Shown piece by piece: positions 7,345-15,297 of a stretch of DNA of 25,023 nt. The notes beneath the pieces were generated by a model. The model was not told the origin of the DNA. It saw nothing but the letters and a program-made list of their open reading frames with translations, and made no database searches. The stretch covers positions 1-25,023 of the forward strand of contig CAAGIF010000155.1 of NCBI GenBank assembly GCA_900769845.1, read 5' to 3'. How positions within the stretch are numbered: position 1 is the first letter of the stretch; the number at the start of each line of letters is the position of its first letter. Origin of the DNA: an uncultured Oscillospiraceae bacterium (GTDB taxonomy: Bacteria; Bacillota_A; Clostridia; Oscillospirales; Oscillospiraceae). The position numbers were made by a program, and so were the translations under genes.

Positions 7345-7360
7345 ACAATTTTCGACAAAT

Positions 7361-9550
7361 TTATGAACTTTCCTTGCAGGGGAAAATCAGCGTTACCTTG
7401 AACAGATCCCCATCCACCATCAGATGCATCTGTCCCCGCTGCAGTTCCACAAGACTCTTGGCAATGTTCAATCCCAAGCCGCTGCCTTCGGTATTCCGGG
7501 AGGAATCTCCCCGGACAAACCGTTCCATCAGTTCATCCGCGCTGACATTAAGCTGCTCCCGGGAAATGTTCTTCACGGCGATCACCGCATTCCCCTGAAG
7601 CACCATCAAATCCACATACAGCCGGGTATCCGGCATTGCATATTTCACCGCATTATTCAGAATATTGCTCAGCACCCGCCAGAGAAGCCGTCCGTCCGCC
7701 CGCATAATCACCGGTTCTTCCGGATGCCGGAACACAGGCATCAGCCCTACCCTTGCCAGCTTGTCGGAAAATTCTCCCAGGGCCTGATTCACAGCCTCTG
7801 CAGCATCCAGGTCCGTAAGCTCCACACTCATGGTGCCCGAATTGGCTTTGCTCATTTCCATCAGATCGTCCACCAGCTTCTTCAGCCGCTGGCTCTGCCG
7901 GTCCAGGACCTCCAGATACTGAACCCCCTCCATATCCGAGTGGGGTTTCTTCATCAGATCCACATAGTTAATAATGGAAGTAAGAGGTGTCTTGATATCG
8001 TGGGACACATTGGTGATCAGCTCTGTTTTCATCCGTTCGGACTTCATCTGCCGCTGGGCCGCGATTTGCGCCGCATCCGCCAGAGAGTTGAGCCAGACCG
8101 CAAAGTCCCGGAAGGCGCCGAACAGGTGTTTTGTGGGGATCTGATAATCCAGATTGCCCTGGGCCATGTGCTTGACGCCCTTGAGCAGAGTTCCAAAGCA
8201 CCAGCCGCCGTAGAGAACCACACCGGCGCAAACCAGAATCACTGTCAGCAGCACCATCAGGAAAAACTCGTTGCAGCGGACATAGCTGCTGCGGAAAGTA
8301 AGCAGCGCAGCGATCAGAACGCCCAGGCTCATGGCTCCGGCGGTAAGTATCCACTGCCAGATCACCGGCAGCAGGTCAAACACCGCCCGGCAGCTTTTGC
8401 CCAGCAGCCCCAGACCTCTGCCCACCATACGGAAGAATTTCCCGCACTGCCGGAAAAACCAGCCGATCACAGTGTGACGCAGCCAGTAATTGTTGCTGGC
8501 CTTGATCTGGGCGGCAAAAGCGTACAGGAACCCAATGACGCTCAGCGCCATGCCGAAACCGCAAACGCAGCAGATCAGCAGACACAGCAGGGGATTGTCC
8601 CAGATATCCGCCGTATTGTTCCAGTAAGCCGATTCATACAGCCACAGCAGCGGCAGAAACAGCGCCGCCGTCATTCCAGCCATACACAGGGCATGCAAAT
8701 CCAACGGGATCCGGTTGATAGCCGCCAGTTTCACTTCTCCATTTCTACTTCGGCCAGCCACGGCGCACAGGAATACAAAGCTGACAGCAAACACCAGCAA
8801 GGAAACCAGCGCCATGGGGATCAGATAATCCCGGTAAGGATGCAGCACCGTCAACAGTTTATAATCTGCGCCGATCATGGCATCCGGTGTCAGATACACA
8901 TGGATCTCATACTCTGGACTTTGATAATAATTGAGGATATAAACCCCACGGTAGCTAATCCCCAGCCCCTCATGGTACTGATATGGCTCATGGTATTCCT
9001 CGGAATAGACCGCCTTCTGATCCGCTACCATCGCCAGGATTTCCCCGGAGGTCAGTCCGCTGGCGGTAGCAATGCTGTCTTCCGCAATCCCCAGCGCGGA
9101 TTTCTGGAGAATGGAACCATACTCATCCATATAGTACTGATTTGTCACCACAGGATAATCAGCAACTACGGTTTCCCTGTACAAGTAGCAATCTTCCCGG
9201 TTTATGTCGCCGTCGTAGGCCATGATCTCTGTGGCGGAAAGCACCCCATCTTCATAGATATCCACCAGATAACCGCCGTAGTTATAAGGATAGTCGTAAG
9301 CATATCCCATCTGGGTGATCAGCTCCTGGGGGACATTGCTCAGATTATTGGCTGCATGCATCCGGGCATGCTGCAGGGCAATGGTGCTTCCCACCATGTC
9401 CATCTGCTCCGCCCGTTTGCTTTCCAGGGAAACATTGTACAAATCGTAGCCTTCCATGAACGCAATTCCGATGCCACCGAAAGCCAGGGTTACCAGACTG
9501 AGGGCGCACAGCGTAACGGCAAGGAATTTCAGAGTGATGCTGTATTTCAC
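7361..9550 (-). CDS. Membrane sensor histidine kinase of a two-component system
   Basis: I choose GTG at 9550 (729 residues). It overlaps the response-regulator stop codon as GTGA and has GGAGGGGA about 8 nt upstream. Residues 1-30 hold the first membrane helix, followed by an extracytoplasmic region of about 210 residues rich in Tyr and acidic residues. About five more helices follow (near 245, 290, 325, 400 and 430), an unusually membrane-rich sensor. A HAMP-like segment (GVKHMAQGNLDYQIPTKHL) precedes the HisKA H-box NVSHDIKTPLTS with phospho-acceptor H517. The ATP-binding domain has its N-box LSNILNNAVKY and G-box GSGLGLNIAKSL. It should phosphorylate the partner regulator in response to an unknown surface signal; the architecture is VanS/antibiotic-sensor-like but not diagnostic. 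Confidence 0.92.
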   Translation of the reverse strand: MKYSITLKFLAVTLCALSLVTLAFGGIGIAFMEGYDLYNVSLESKRAEQMDMVGSTIALQHARMHAANNLSNVPQELITQMGYAYDYPYNYGGYLVDIYEDGVLSATEIMAYDGDINREDCYLYRETVVADYPVVTNQYYMDEYGSILQKSALGIAEDSIATASGLTSGEILAMVADQKAVYSEEYHEPYQYHEGLGISYRGVYILNYYQSPEYEIHVYLTPDAMIGADYKLLTVLHPYRDYLIPMALVSLLVFAVSFVFLCAVAGRSRNGEVKLAAINRIPLDLHALCMAGMTAALFLPLLWLYESAYWNNTADIWDNPLLCLLICCVCGFGMALSVIGFLYAFAAQIKASNNYWLRHTVIGWFFRQCGKFFRMVGRGLGLLGKSCRAVFDLLPVIWQWILTAGAMSLGVLIAALLTFRSSYVRCNEFFLMVLLTVILVCAGVVLYGGWCFGTLLKGVKHMAQGNLDYQIPTKHLFGAFRDFAVWLNSLADAAQIAAQRQMKSERMKTELITNVSHDIKTPLTSIINYVDLMKKPHSDMEGVQYLEVLDRQSQRLKKLVDDLMEMSKANSGTMSVELTDLDAAEAVNQALGEFSDKLARVGLMPVFRHPEEPVIMRADGRLLWRVLSNILNNAVKYAMPDTRLYVDLMVLQGNAVIAVKNISREQLNVSADELMERFVRGDSSRNTEGSGLGLNIAKSLVELQRGQMHLMVDGDLFKVTLIFPCKESS

Positions 9551-10248
9551 CGCTTGTTCCCCTCCTCCATTTTGTAGCCCTGCCCCCAAACCACCTTCAG
9601 ATAACGGGGGTCCGAGGGATTGATCTCGATTTTCTCCCGCAGGTGTCGGATATGTACCGCCACCGCGCCTTCACATCCCAGCGCGGCTTCCTGCCAGACA
9701 GACTCATACAGTTCCTTGGTGGAATAGACCTTTCCGGAATTTGCCATCAGCAGCTTCAGAATAGCATATTCCGTGGGGGTCAGGGACACCTGCTCTCCGT
9801 CCACCGTCACGATCTTTGTCCGATCATCCAGCTGCACACCGCCGATGGTCAGCACCCCGGGACCCTGCTCCGGGCGGCTGCCCAGCTGGGCATACCGGCG
9901 AAGCTGGCTGCGTACCCGGGCCAGAACCTCCACGGGAACAAAGGGCTTGGTGATGTAATCATCTGCGCCCACATTCAGGCCCAGAACCTTATCCTCGGTT
10001 TCGGACTTTGCCGTAAGCAGAATCACAGGAACATTGGAAAACTCCCGGATCTTTGCGGTGGCAGTTATGCCGTCCATCCGGGGCATCATCACATCCAGCA
10101 GCACCAGATGGACATCTTCCCGCTGGACGATATCCAAAGCCTCTGCTCCGGTATAAGCCTCCAGCAGCCGGTAACCCTCCGGCGCCAAATATATTTTCAG
10201 GGCGTTGACAATATCCGGCTGATCATCGCAAATCAGAATGGTATACAT
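9547..10248 (-). CDS. OmpR/PhoB-family response regulator
   Basis: The 233-residue protein has an N-terminal receiver domain with the acidic pair D8-D9, phospho-acceptor D52 in VLLDVMMPRMDG, T80 and K102 (DDYITKPF). A C-terminal winged-helix domain (about 130-230) contains LTPTEYAILKLLM and VAVHIRHLREKIE. It is the first gene of the pair, with the kinase starting inside its stop codon. ATG at 10248 follows GGGGGA by about 6 nt. Target genes are not in view; the direct repeats upstream of its own promoter suggest autoregulation. Confidence 0.95.
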   Translation of the reverse strand: MYTILICDDQPDIVNALKIYLAPEGYRLLEAYTGAEALDIVQREDVHLVLLDVMMPRMDGITATAKIREFSNVPVILLTAKSETEDKVLGLNVGADDYITKPFVPVEVLARVRSQLRRYAQLGSRPEQGPGVLTIGGVQLDDRTKIVTVDGEQVSLTPTEYAILKLLMANSGKVYSTKELYESVWQEAALGCEGAVAVHIRHLREKIEINPSDPRYLKVVWGQGYKMEEGNKR

Positions 10249-10284
10249 ATGGCATCCCCCATTTTCTTTCTGTATCGTAAATTC

Positions 10285-10313
10285 ATTATAGCACCCTTTT
10301 CTTTAAGATTAAA
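10285..10313 (-). promoter_or_regulatory. Candidate promoter of the two-component operon
   Basis: A consensus TATAAT (10290-10285) is preceded at 17 nt by TTTAAT (10313-10308). The weak -35 is typical of promoters activated by an OmpR-type regulator. Confidence 0.5.
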
Positions 10314-10324
10314 GGGGTAGTTTT

Positions 10325-10341
10325 CTTAAGAACTGCTTAAG
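10325..10341. promoter_or_regulatory. Possible response-regulator binding site: CTTAAG direct repeats
   Basis: CTTAAG occurs at 10325-10330 and again at 10336-10341, an 11-bp period (one helical turn), just upstream of the weak -35 of the operon. A related CTTTAAG lies at 10301-10307. Tandem half-sites one turn apart are the usual operator form for OmpR/PhoB dimers. The site lies between the divergent regulator and punA promoters. Confidence 0.35.
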
Positions 10342-10368
10342 CCGCTCCTTCCCCCGCCCTTTTTATCG

Positions 10369-10397
10369 TTGACTGTTTCCGGATTGTATGGTAATAT
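10369..10397 (+). promoter_or_regulatory. Promoter of purine nucleoside phosphorylase gene
   Basis: TTGACT (10369-10374), a 17-nt spacer, and TAATAT (10392-10397) lie about 33 nt upstream of the start codon. Confidence 0.7.
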
Positions 10398-10429
10398 GTA
10401 CAAACCAAGCCGTCAGGAGGACACAATTT

Positions 10430-11248
10430 ATGGACTATATCAATAAAATCGAAGCAGCCGCTTCTTACATTCTTTCCCGTGTAAAAACCCGTCCGGAGGT
10501 GGGCATGGTTCTGGGAAGCGGACTCGGTGATTTCGCCGACACCCTGGAAAATCCCGTTCGCATTTCCTTTACTGAGATCCCCCATTTCCCCGCCGCCACC
10601 GCTCCCGGTCATGTGGGCGCCCTGGTTTTCGGCAGAAAGATGGGCAAGGATGTGGTGGTGCTCCAGGGCCGCATCCACTATTATGAGGGTCTGTCCCAGA
10701 TGGAGATCACCCTGCCCACCCGGGTGCTGGCAGCCATCGGCGTAAAGACGCTGGTGCTTACCAATGCCGCCGGCGGCGTCAACACCGGATTCCACCCCGG
10801 CGATCTGATGATGATCTCCGATCACATCAACTATTCCGGATCCAACCCTCTGATCGGACAGAATCTGGATACATTCGGCCCCCGGTTCCCGGATGTCAGC
10901 GATCTTTACACTGCCTCCCTACGCAGCGCCGTCCGCGCCGCCGCCGCGGAGGCCGGAATCAAGCTGCAGGAGGGTGTCTACATGATGTTCTCCGGTCCCA
11001 ACTATGAGACCCCTGCGGAAGTCCGTATGGCAAGAATCCTCGGAGCGGACGCCGTTGGTATGTCCACCGTACCGGAAGCTCTGGTCGCCGGACACAGCGG
11101 TCTGCAGGTGGTGGGAATCTCCTGCATCACCAACATGGCAGCAGGCGTTCTCCCCCAGAAACTGGATCACTCCGAGGTGGTGGAAATTGCCAACCGGGTC
11201 CACGACACCTTCCAGGATCTGCTGAATATCGTACTGACCGTTATTTGA
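10430..11248 (+). CDS. punA: Purine nucleoside phosphorylase
   Basis: The 272-residue protein cleaves purine (deoxy)nucleosides with phosphate to give the base and (deoxy)ribose-1-phosphate, the trimeric PNP type used in salvage. Visible family motifs are the phosphate loop GMVLGSGLG (S30), GRIHYYEG, TNAAGG, SDHINYSG, the base-binding GPNYETPAE and GMSTVPEA. ATG at 10430 follows a perfect AGGAGG by 9 nt; an upstream in-frame ATG at 10388 lies on the -10 element and is rejected. The next gene is a purine-type phosphoribosyltransferase 83 nt downstream with no terminator between, so the two may also be co-transcribed. Confidence 0.95.
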   Translation: MDYINKIEAAASYILSRVKTRPEVGMVLGSGLGDFADTLENPVRISFTEIPHFPAATAPGHVGALVFGRKMGKDVVVLQGRIHYYEGLSQMEITLPTRVLAAIGVKTLVLTNAAGGVNTGFHPGDLMMISDHINYSGSNPLIGQNLDTFGPRFPDVSDLYTASLRSAVRAAAAEAGIKLQEGVYMMFSGPNYETPAEVRMARILGADAVGMSTVPEALVAGHSGLQVVGISCITNMAAGVLPQKLDHSEVVEIANRVHDTFQDLLNIVLTVI

Positions 11249-11267
11249 TTTCCCCGTCCCCTTTTTC

Positions 11268-11295
11268 TTGACTTTTCCCGGTGAAATGCTATAAT
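11268..11295 (+). promoter_or_regulatory. Promoter of the phosphoribosyltransferase gene
   Basis: TTGACT (11268-11273), a 16-nt spacer and a consensus TATAAT (11290-11295) preceded by TGC (extended -10 like). It gives the second purine gene its own transcription start. Confidence 0.7.
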
Positions 11296-11331
11296 TTATC
11301 TGTAACCTATAAATGAAGGAGCGATCTTTCC

Positions 11332-11886
11332 ATGTATTACCGCATGAACGTTGCTGGTCTCCAGCGGGATCTTCCCATCTGCCCCGTAACCGACACCCTT
11401 TATATTGCCGGCTTTGTTATCTTCGGCGATCAGGAGCTGACCGTAGCCTGCGCCCGGGAGCTGCTGGCCCGTGCACCGGGGTACGATTATATCATCACTG
11501 CAGAGGCCAAGGGTATTCCTCTGGCTCATGAAATGGCCCGCCAGGCAGGTGACGCCAAGTACATCCTGGCCCGGAAGGGTCCCAAGCTGTACATGCGGGA
11601 CATTTTCTCCGTCACCGTCAACTCCATCACTACCGCCAAGGAGCAGAAACTGTACCTGGACGGCGCTGACGCCGCGCTGATGAAGGGCAAAAGAATCCTG
11701 ATCGTGGACGATGTGATCTCCACCGGCGAAAGTCTGAAGGCTCTGGAAGCTCTGGTCGAGCAGGCCGGCGGCGAGATCTGCGGCCGTATGGCCATTCTGG
11801 CTGAGGGCGACGCCATTGACCGTACTGATCTGATCTACCTGGAAAAGCTGCCCCTGTTCAATCCCGACGGAACCGTCATGGAATAA
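11332..11886 (+). CDS. Purine-type phosphoribosyltransferase (adenine PRT-like)
   Basis: The 184-residue protein carries the PRPP-binding signature RILIVDDVISTGES at about residues 121-134 and an APRT-like fold pattern: YIITAEAKGIPLAHEMA near 53-69 and ILARKGPKLYM near 78-88. Type I phosphoribosyltransferases condense PRPP with a base to give the nucleotide, here probably a purine, since the gene directly follows a purine nucleoside phosphorylase that would supply the base. The exact base (adenine, xanthine or hypoxanthine) cannot be fixed from the sequence, so no symbol is given. AAGGAG lies 10 nt upstream of ATG 11332. A strong terminator follows. Confidence 0.88.
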   Translation: MYYRMNVAGLQRDLPICPVTDTLYIAGFVIFGDQELTVACARELLARAPGYDYIITAEAKGIPLAHEMARQAGDAKYILARKGPKLYMRDIFSVTVNSITTAKEQKLYLDGADAALMKGKRILIVDDVISTGESLKALEALVEQAGGEICGRMAILAEGDAIDRTDLIYLEKLPLFNPDGTVME

Positions 11887-11899
11887 TCATTTTATACAA

Positions 11900-11931
11900 A
11901 AAGGGCGCTGCCGAATTTGGCAGCGCCCTTT
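11900..11931. terminator. Bidirectional terminator between purine genes and phage-head cassette
   Basis: A 13-bp GC-rich stem (11900-11912 with 11919-11931) has a GAATTT loop, with TTTCTTTG on the plus strand and TTTTTG on the minus strand. It ends both the purine unit and the capsid cassette, and marks the downstream limit of the cassette 17 bp after its last stop codon. Confidence 0.9.
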
Positions 11932-11947
11932 CTTTGTTATTTTGCCA

Positions 11948-12622
11948 TCAAAGGATCCCCATCACACTTCTGTTCTCCGCGATTCCGGTGCGGATCTGGG
12001 TCACACCTCGAATGGTGTCCTCCCGCTTTACTGAGGTCCACCGACAGCCGGAAAAGACTTCATTTCCATTGCTCCGGGTCACCTGCAGGGCGAAGGGTTC
12101 AGCCGGCTCCGGCGGTTCACTGGTTCCGGGAATCAGCAGCTCCTCCAGGGTAAATTCCCACTTGGCATTCCCCAGTTCCGTGACCTCGCCGCCGATCCCT
12201 CTGTGGCAAAAGAAGCTGACCGCCTGGTTCATAGGCTGGATCCCGATGGTCACTGCATACCCCGGCCCCGGGGACCATTTTCCTTCGGATGCCGTGCCGA
12301 AAAACCGAGCTTCAATCTCAATGTAGAATACATCTGCCATTTCATCAAACCGGCAGATATCCTTTACACAGGTAGCGCCCATGGCCTGGAGCGCCTCCAA
12401 AGCCCGAAGCGCCGTATTTTCGCAGACACTGCCCCCCTGAACCGCCGGACACATCAGGGTAATCTGCACCGTTGTGGTGCGTACGCTTCTGTCCACCTTG
12501 CCCAGCCGAACCGCCGCCACCGGCCCGGCGAGAGCCGGAATCCGTCTTCCGGGATAGGCTTCATCCGACCGAATTCCAGCCGCTGTCAGTTTTTCGATCA
12601 CTCGCTCAACGATTGTCCCCAT
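11948..12622 (-). CDS. Phage tail-terminator/neck-like protein with extra C-terminal domain
   Basis: Last gene of the capsid cassette, 224 residues. The first 110 residues (IVERVIEKLTAAG..., PALAGPVAAVRLGK...) resemble tail-terminator or tail-completion proteins that cap the head-tail joint. The remaining roughly 110 residues (AVSFFCHRGIGGEV, AKWEFTLEELLIP, GCRWTSVKREDTIRG) form a separate domain after a TSEPPEPAEP-rich loop. It is vaguely like a phage tail-tube beta-barrel, but I cannot assign it securely. ATG at 12622 lies 25 bp inside the preceding gene with GGTGAGGA just upstream, so translation is coupled. No tail gene follows; a terminator comes 17 bp after the stop. Position in the cluster is the main support for a structural role. 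Confidence 0.6.
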   Translation of the reverse strand: MGTIVERVIEKLTAAGIRSDEAYPGRRIPALAGPVAAVRLGKVDRSVRTTTVQITLMCPAVQGGSVCENTALRALEALQAMGATCVKDICRFDEMADVFYIEIEARFFGTASEGKWSPGPGYAVTIGIQPMNQAVSFFCHRGIGGEVTELGNAKWEFTLEELLIPGTSEPPEPAEPFALQVTRSNGNEVFSGCRWTSVKREDTIRGVTQIRTGIAENRSVMGIL

Positions 12623-12954
12623 GTATCCTCACCGCCTTTTTCCACACATAACCCCCAGCAGTACACCGGCCCGTTTCCGTCCCGGATCAGTTCGGTTCGC
12701 CGAAGCCAAAACTGCTTATCATCCAAAGTCAGACTGTCCCCGGCAACCGCCCCGGGTTCCACTGGACCGATGTAAACATACTGTCCCCGGGGGATTTCCC
12801 CCAGAGGGGAGTAATTCCCCTCCAGATATTGCCAGCTTTTTGACCGCACCGGCTGAAAAAACGCCCGGATCTGATGCTCCCGCCCACCGTGATGGAGTGT
12901 CATGGCGCTGCCGTAGGAGAGCAGGATTTTATCCACCATCCCCCGCATGGTCAT
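12598..12954 (-). CDS. Small phage head-closure/minor capsid-like protein
   Basis: 118 residues. Size, basic/aromatic composition and position after the head-tail connector gene fit the stopper or minor capsid proteins (XkdH/gp16-like) that close the portal channel after packaging. A beta-rich middle (GQYVYIGPVEPGAVAGDSLT, then FWLRRTELIRDGNGPVYCWG) agrees with such barrels. ATG at 12954 overlaps the previous stop as ATGA; ATG 12939 (MVDKILL) is an alternative start. I recognise it mainly by gene order, so the exact role is inferred. Confidence 0.6.
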   Translation of the reverse strand: MTMRGMVDKILLSYGSAMTLHHGGREHQIRAFFQPVRSKSWQYLEGNYSPLGEIPRGQYVYIGPVEPGAVAGDSLTLDDKQFWLRRTELIRDGNGPVYCWGLCVEKGGEDTWGQSLSE

Positions 12955-13307
12955 ACCCCCCGGAAGGAGAACTGATCCTGCAAATAAGGTGTCATCATCA
13001 ATTCCGCCTGGGCCCGCAGACAGTTGGAGGCCGCATCATTTCCGGTTTTACGCAAAGTAAAATCCCCAGCGGTGATCTGTTCCAGCCGCTGGCTGTCCCC
13101 CACACTGCCCATTGCCGCTAGAGCAAGCAAACTGGCTGCTGCCACAAAATCCGCCTTGCAGTCATCCACCGTCAGGCCCTCCCGAAGCCGGGACCGCAGA
13201 GATGCCGTAGTTGCCGTACACAGCATTCCCAGAACGATCTTCTGTTGGTCGCTCAGCTCCCCCGCCAGCAGCAACGCCTGGGCCAGAACTTGATCATTCA
13301 GCTTCAT
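12951..13307 (-). CDS. Phage head-tail connector (adaptor) protein
   Basis: 118 residues, strongly alpha-helical (LNDQVLAQALLLAGELSDQQKIVLGMLCTA, DDCKADFVAAASLLALAAMG). This fits the gp6/gp15-type adaptors that sit as a ring below the portal and are encoded immediately after the major capsid gene. The ATG at 13307 overlaps the capsid stop codon (ATGA) and the stop overlaps the next start the same way. The role is inferred from helical character, length and position. Confidence 0.65.
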   Translation of the reverse strand: MKLNDQVLAQALLLAGELSDQQKIVLGMLCTATTASLRSRLREGLTVDDCKADFVAAASLLALAAMGSVGDSQRLEQITAGDFTLRKTGNDAASNCLRAQAELMMTPYLQDQFSFRGV

Positions 13308-14329
13308 ACGTTCAAAACTGCGGCAGCGCCGTCACAGATCTTGGCGAAACCGGAAATAGAAGTGATAGCTGCCCGCTCCAGCTGCTGATCAATCAGTTTA
13401 TCGTACTCCACAAGCACATCTCCTGCCCGTACCAGCTCCAGGGCATAGCGGTTATCCAGACCGATGATCATGCCGTCTGCAACAGAACCGGTACGGTAAA
13501 CCTGCGCGCCCAGGGGGGTTCCCACCTTGCCGGTACCCTGGAAATTCAGACCGGTCATGGGGTTCTGCAGTTCGGGGATCTTCAGCATCTTGGTCATGGT
13601 GCCAGTGGAGCAAAGAATGGTATTCATGGTGTAAGGATCAAACTGTCCCCAGAACTCCACCATCTGGTCATAGGTCAAGGTACCCTTTGCGCCGCTCATG
13701 GGAGAGGAGCCAATGGTATAGACCGCCGCGCCGTTGTTGTTGCCGTCGCCATTGATCAGAACGCTCACCGCATCTGCCAGCTGCTGCTTCTGGATGTACG
13801 CGCCGATCTGCCGCAGCATCACGCCGAACAGATCCAGCTTCTGGAAGCGAACCGCCTCATAGGAAGCCACCAGCATTCTGCCCCGCTTGGTCAGGCTCAC
13901 CAGATGTTCCTTGGTCTTGACCTCGGTGGTAGGAATGGCCGCGCCCTCCGCCACATCCCGCAGCGCCTTATCGTCATCCTCGGGAACGGAGTAGATAGAG
14001 CGGTAATCCATGGCATCGATCACCGTAGTGGTTGCCACGATCCCGGGCAGGATATCATTTTCCTCCATGCCCTGTCGAACGGTTCTGGCGATGTATTCCG
14101 GGAACAGCACCGCAGAATCCATGGTGGCAAAGAACTTCTCCACAGGAGAAGACCCCGCGCCCTTGGCCCGGATGCCAAAGCGCTTCAGCTGGCGCTGAAA
14201 CGCGTCGGTGCCCTCCAGGGCAGTGCCCCGGTAGTTCTCGCTGGGATCCAGAGATTCCAGCACCTGGGTGAAGCTTTTACCGCCCTGGCGGTACATACCC
14301 TTTTCCAATTTCAGATTGTCATAACCCAT
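13304..14329 (-). CDS. HK97-fold phage major capsid protein
   Basis: I set the start at ATG 14329 (341 residues) because AGGAGG is 7 nt upstream of it; the ATG at 14335 is only 1 nt from the same site. The sequence looks like an HK97-type shell protein: a variable N-arm (about 1-45), a segment with SSPVEKFFATMDSAVLFPEYIARTV, then the typical core with PTTEVKTKEHLVSLTKRGRMLVASYEAVR and ending in AITSISGFAKICDGAAAVLNV. Order after portal and protease supports this. The protein would self-assemble into the icosahedral head. The length is at the short end of the range for this fold, and there is no long scaffold (delta) domain; that function may reside in the protease gene's tail. The frame is intact. 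Confidence 0.85.
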   Translation of the reverse strand: MGYDNLKLEKGMYRQGGKSFTQVLESLDPSENYRGTALEGTDAFQRQLKRFGIRAKGAGSSPVEKFFATMDSAVLFPEYIARTVRQGMEENDILPGIVATTTVIDAMDYRSIYSVPEDDDKALRDVAEGAAIPTTEVKTKEHLVSLTKRGRMLVASYEAVRFQKLDLFGVMLRQIGAYIQKQQLADAVSVLINGDGNNNGAAVYTIGSSPMSGAKGTLTYDQMVEFWGQFDPYTMNTILCSTGTMTKMLKIPELQNPMTGLNFQGTGKVGTPLGAQVYRTGSVADGMIIGLDNRYALELVRAGDVLVEYDKLIDQQLERAAITSISGFAKICDGAAAVLNV

Positions 14330-14345
14330 TTTCATTCCTCCTAAA

Positions 14346-14373
14346 ATTATATGTTCACCGACAGTATCGGCAA
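14346..14373 (-). promoter_or_regulatory. Weak candidate internal promoter ahead of the capsid gene
   Basis: In the only sizeable gap of the cassette, a consensus TATAAT (14351-14346) is preceded at 16 nt by TTGCCG (14373-14368). The expected start would fall at the ribosome binding site, giving a very short leader, so this may be chance. A CCGA-N5-TCGG dyad lies in the spacer. Confidence 0.25.
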
Positions 14374-14398
14374 AACTCCGCTTTCATTTTTTCGGTCA

Positions 14399-15295
14399 TC
14401 AGATCAAAAAACCGCTTTCCACCACTTCACCACAGTTCCAGGAATTTCCCAACTGGGTGGTCATAGGCAGGCTTTCCGCCAGCCGGTCATCCAAGGCCTT
14501 CTGCAGTTTCAGCAATTCCTCCGCCCCTGCTTTTTCCACCACAGCGCGGAGGGTGGGCTCGTCCACTCCCAGTTCCAGGCACAAACACAGCCGAACCACA
14601 TCGTCCTGGACCTGTTTTTTGTACTGTCTGCCCAACTCCGCCTCCTGGTGCAGCGCCCGATACTCTGCCTGTGCGCCGTAAGCATCCGCCAGCTCCTTCA
14701 GGGTGCGCTTACCGATACCCATGCCCTTGAGCACCCCGGCCTCGGGCTGAGCGGGCACTGCCACAAAGGAAAATTCATAGGCGTCCATGGGCTCCTTTAA
14801 AATGGCGCAGCATAGCTGCCCATCGTAGTACTCACCTTTCCGGTGGCCGCAGCTTCCGTACTCGCCGCCGCAGACAGAGCATACGCTGCGGCCCATGGCA
14901 CATCCAATGCTGACCTCTTTCTTGATTCCCGCCTCAATATCCGCAATAATCTCCTCTGCCGCGCCACCCCGGCGAATGTATGCCCAGGCCTTGATATAGC
15001 TGACCCGATCGTCTTTCACCACTTCCGCGGCAAATATCCGCGCCACCTGGCTGTCGCTGGACCACCGGTGGTCCACGATCCCGGTTTTGCCGATGAAGAG
15101 CTTTGCCAGCGCCGGCAGCGCCGCAGTATCAAACCGCTCCATATCCCGGTCGGGTTGGTCATCGCACAGCCTCAGAGAAAACACATACACCTGCTCCTCT
15201 GTCAGCATTGCCTTTGCCTGGGCATTGATAGCCTCCAGCTGGGAAGCCGTAGGTTTTCCGCTGCTAACTGCCTCCGTCGCTTTTTTGATCTCCAT
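14399..15295 (-). CDS. Prohead protease with C-terminal scaffold-like region
   Basis: 298 residues. The N-terminal half fits phage prohead serine proteases of the herpesvirus-assemblin fold. Probable catalytic His76 lies in KTGIVDHRWSS and Ser129 in IKKEVSIGC. A Cys/His cluster (CSVCGGEYGSCGH, 139-151, then CC at 162-163) may bind zinc and is also seen, from memory, in other Firmicute phage proteases. Residues about 195-285 are a charged helical stretch with a coiled-coil look, probably the internal scaffold that the enzyme cleaves away. The RBS AAGGAGG is embedded in the last codons of the portal gene, 2 nt upstream. The product would mature the capsid after assembly. Confidence 0.75.
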   Translation of the reverse strand: MEIKKATEAVSSGKPTASQLEAINAQAKAMLTEEQVYVFSLRLCDDQPDRDMERFDTAALPALAKLFIGKTGIVDHRWSSDSQVARIFAAEVVKDDRVSYIKAWAYIRRGGAAEEIIADIEAGIKKEVSIGCAMGRSVCSVCGGEYGSCGHRKGEYYDGQLCCAILKEPMDAYEFSFVAVPAQPEAGVLKGMGIGKRTLKELADAYGAQAEYRALHQEAELGRQYKKQVQDDVVRLCLCLELGVDEPTLRAVVEKAGAEELLKLQKALDDRLAESLPMTTQLGNSWNCGEVVESGFLI

Positions 15296-15297
15296 AA

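Noticed and set aside
7336..7360. Further copy of the acyltransferase-flanking repeat (AAATTTGTCG read on the minus strand)
   Set aside because: The match is short, lies in an AT-rich gene end and lacks the rest of the repeat; it is likely chance.
13304..14329. Encapsulin nanocompartment shell instead of a phage capsid
   Set aside because: Portal, protease and a terminase with intact ATPase and nuclease sites accompany the shell gene in canonical head order, which encapsulin loci do not have.
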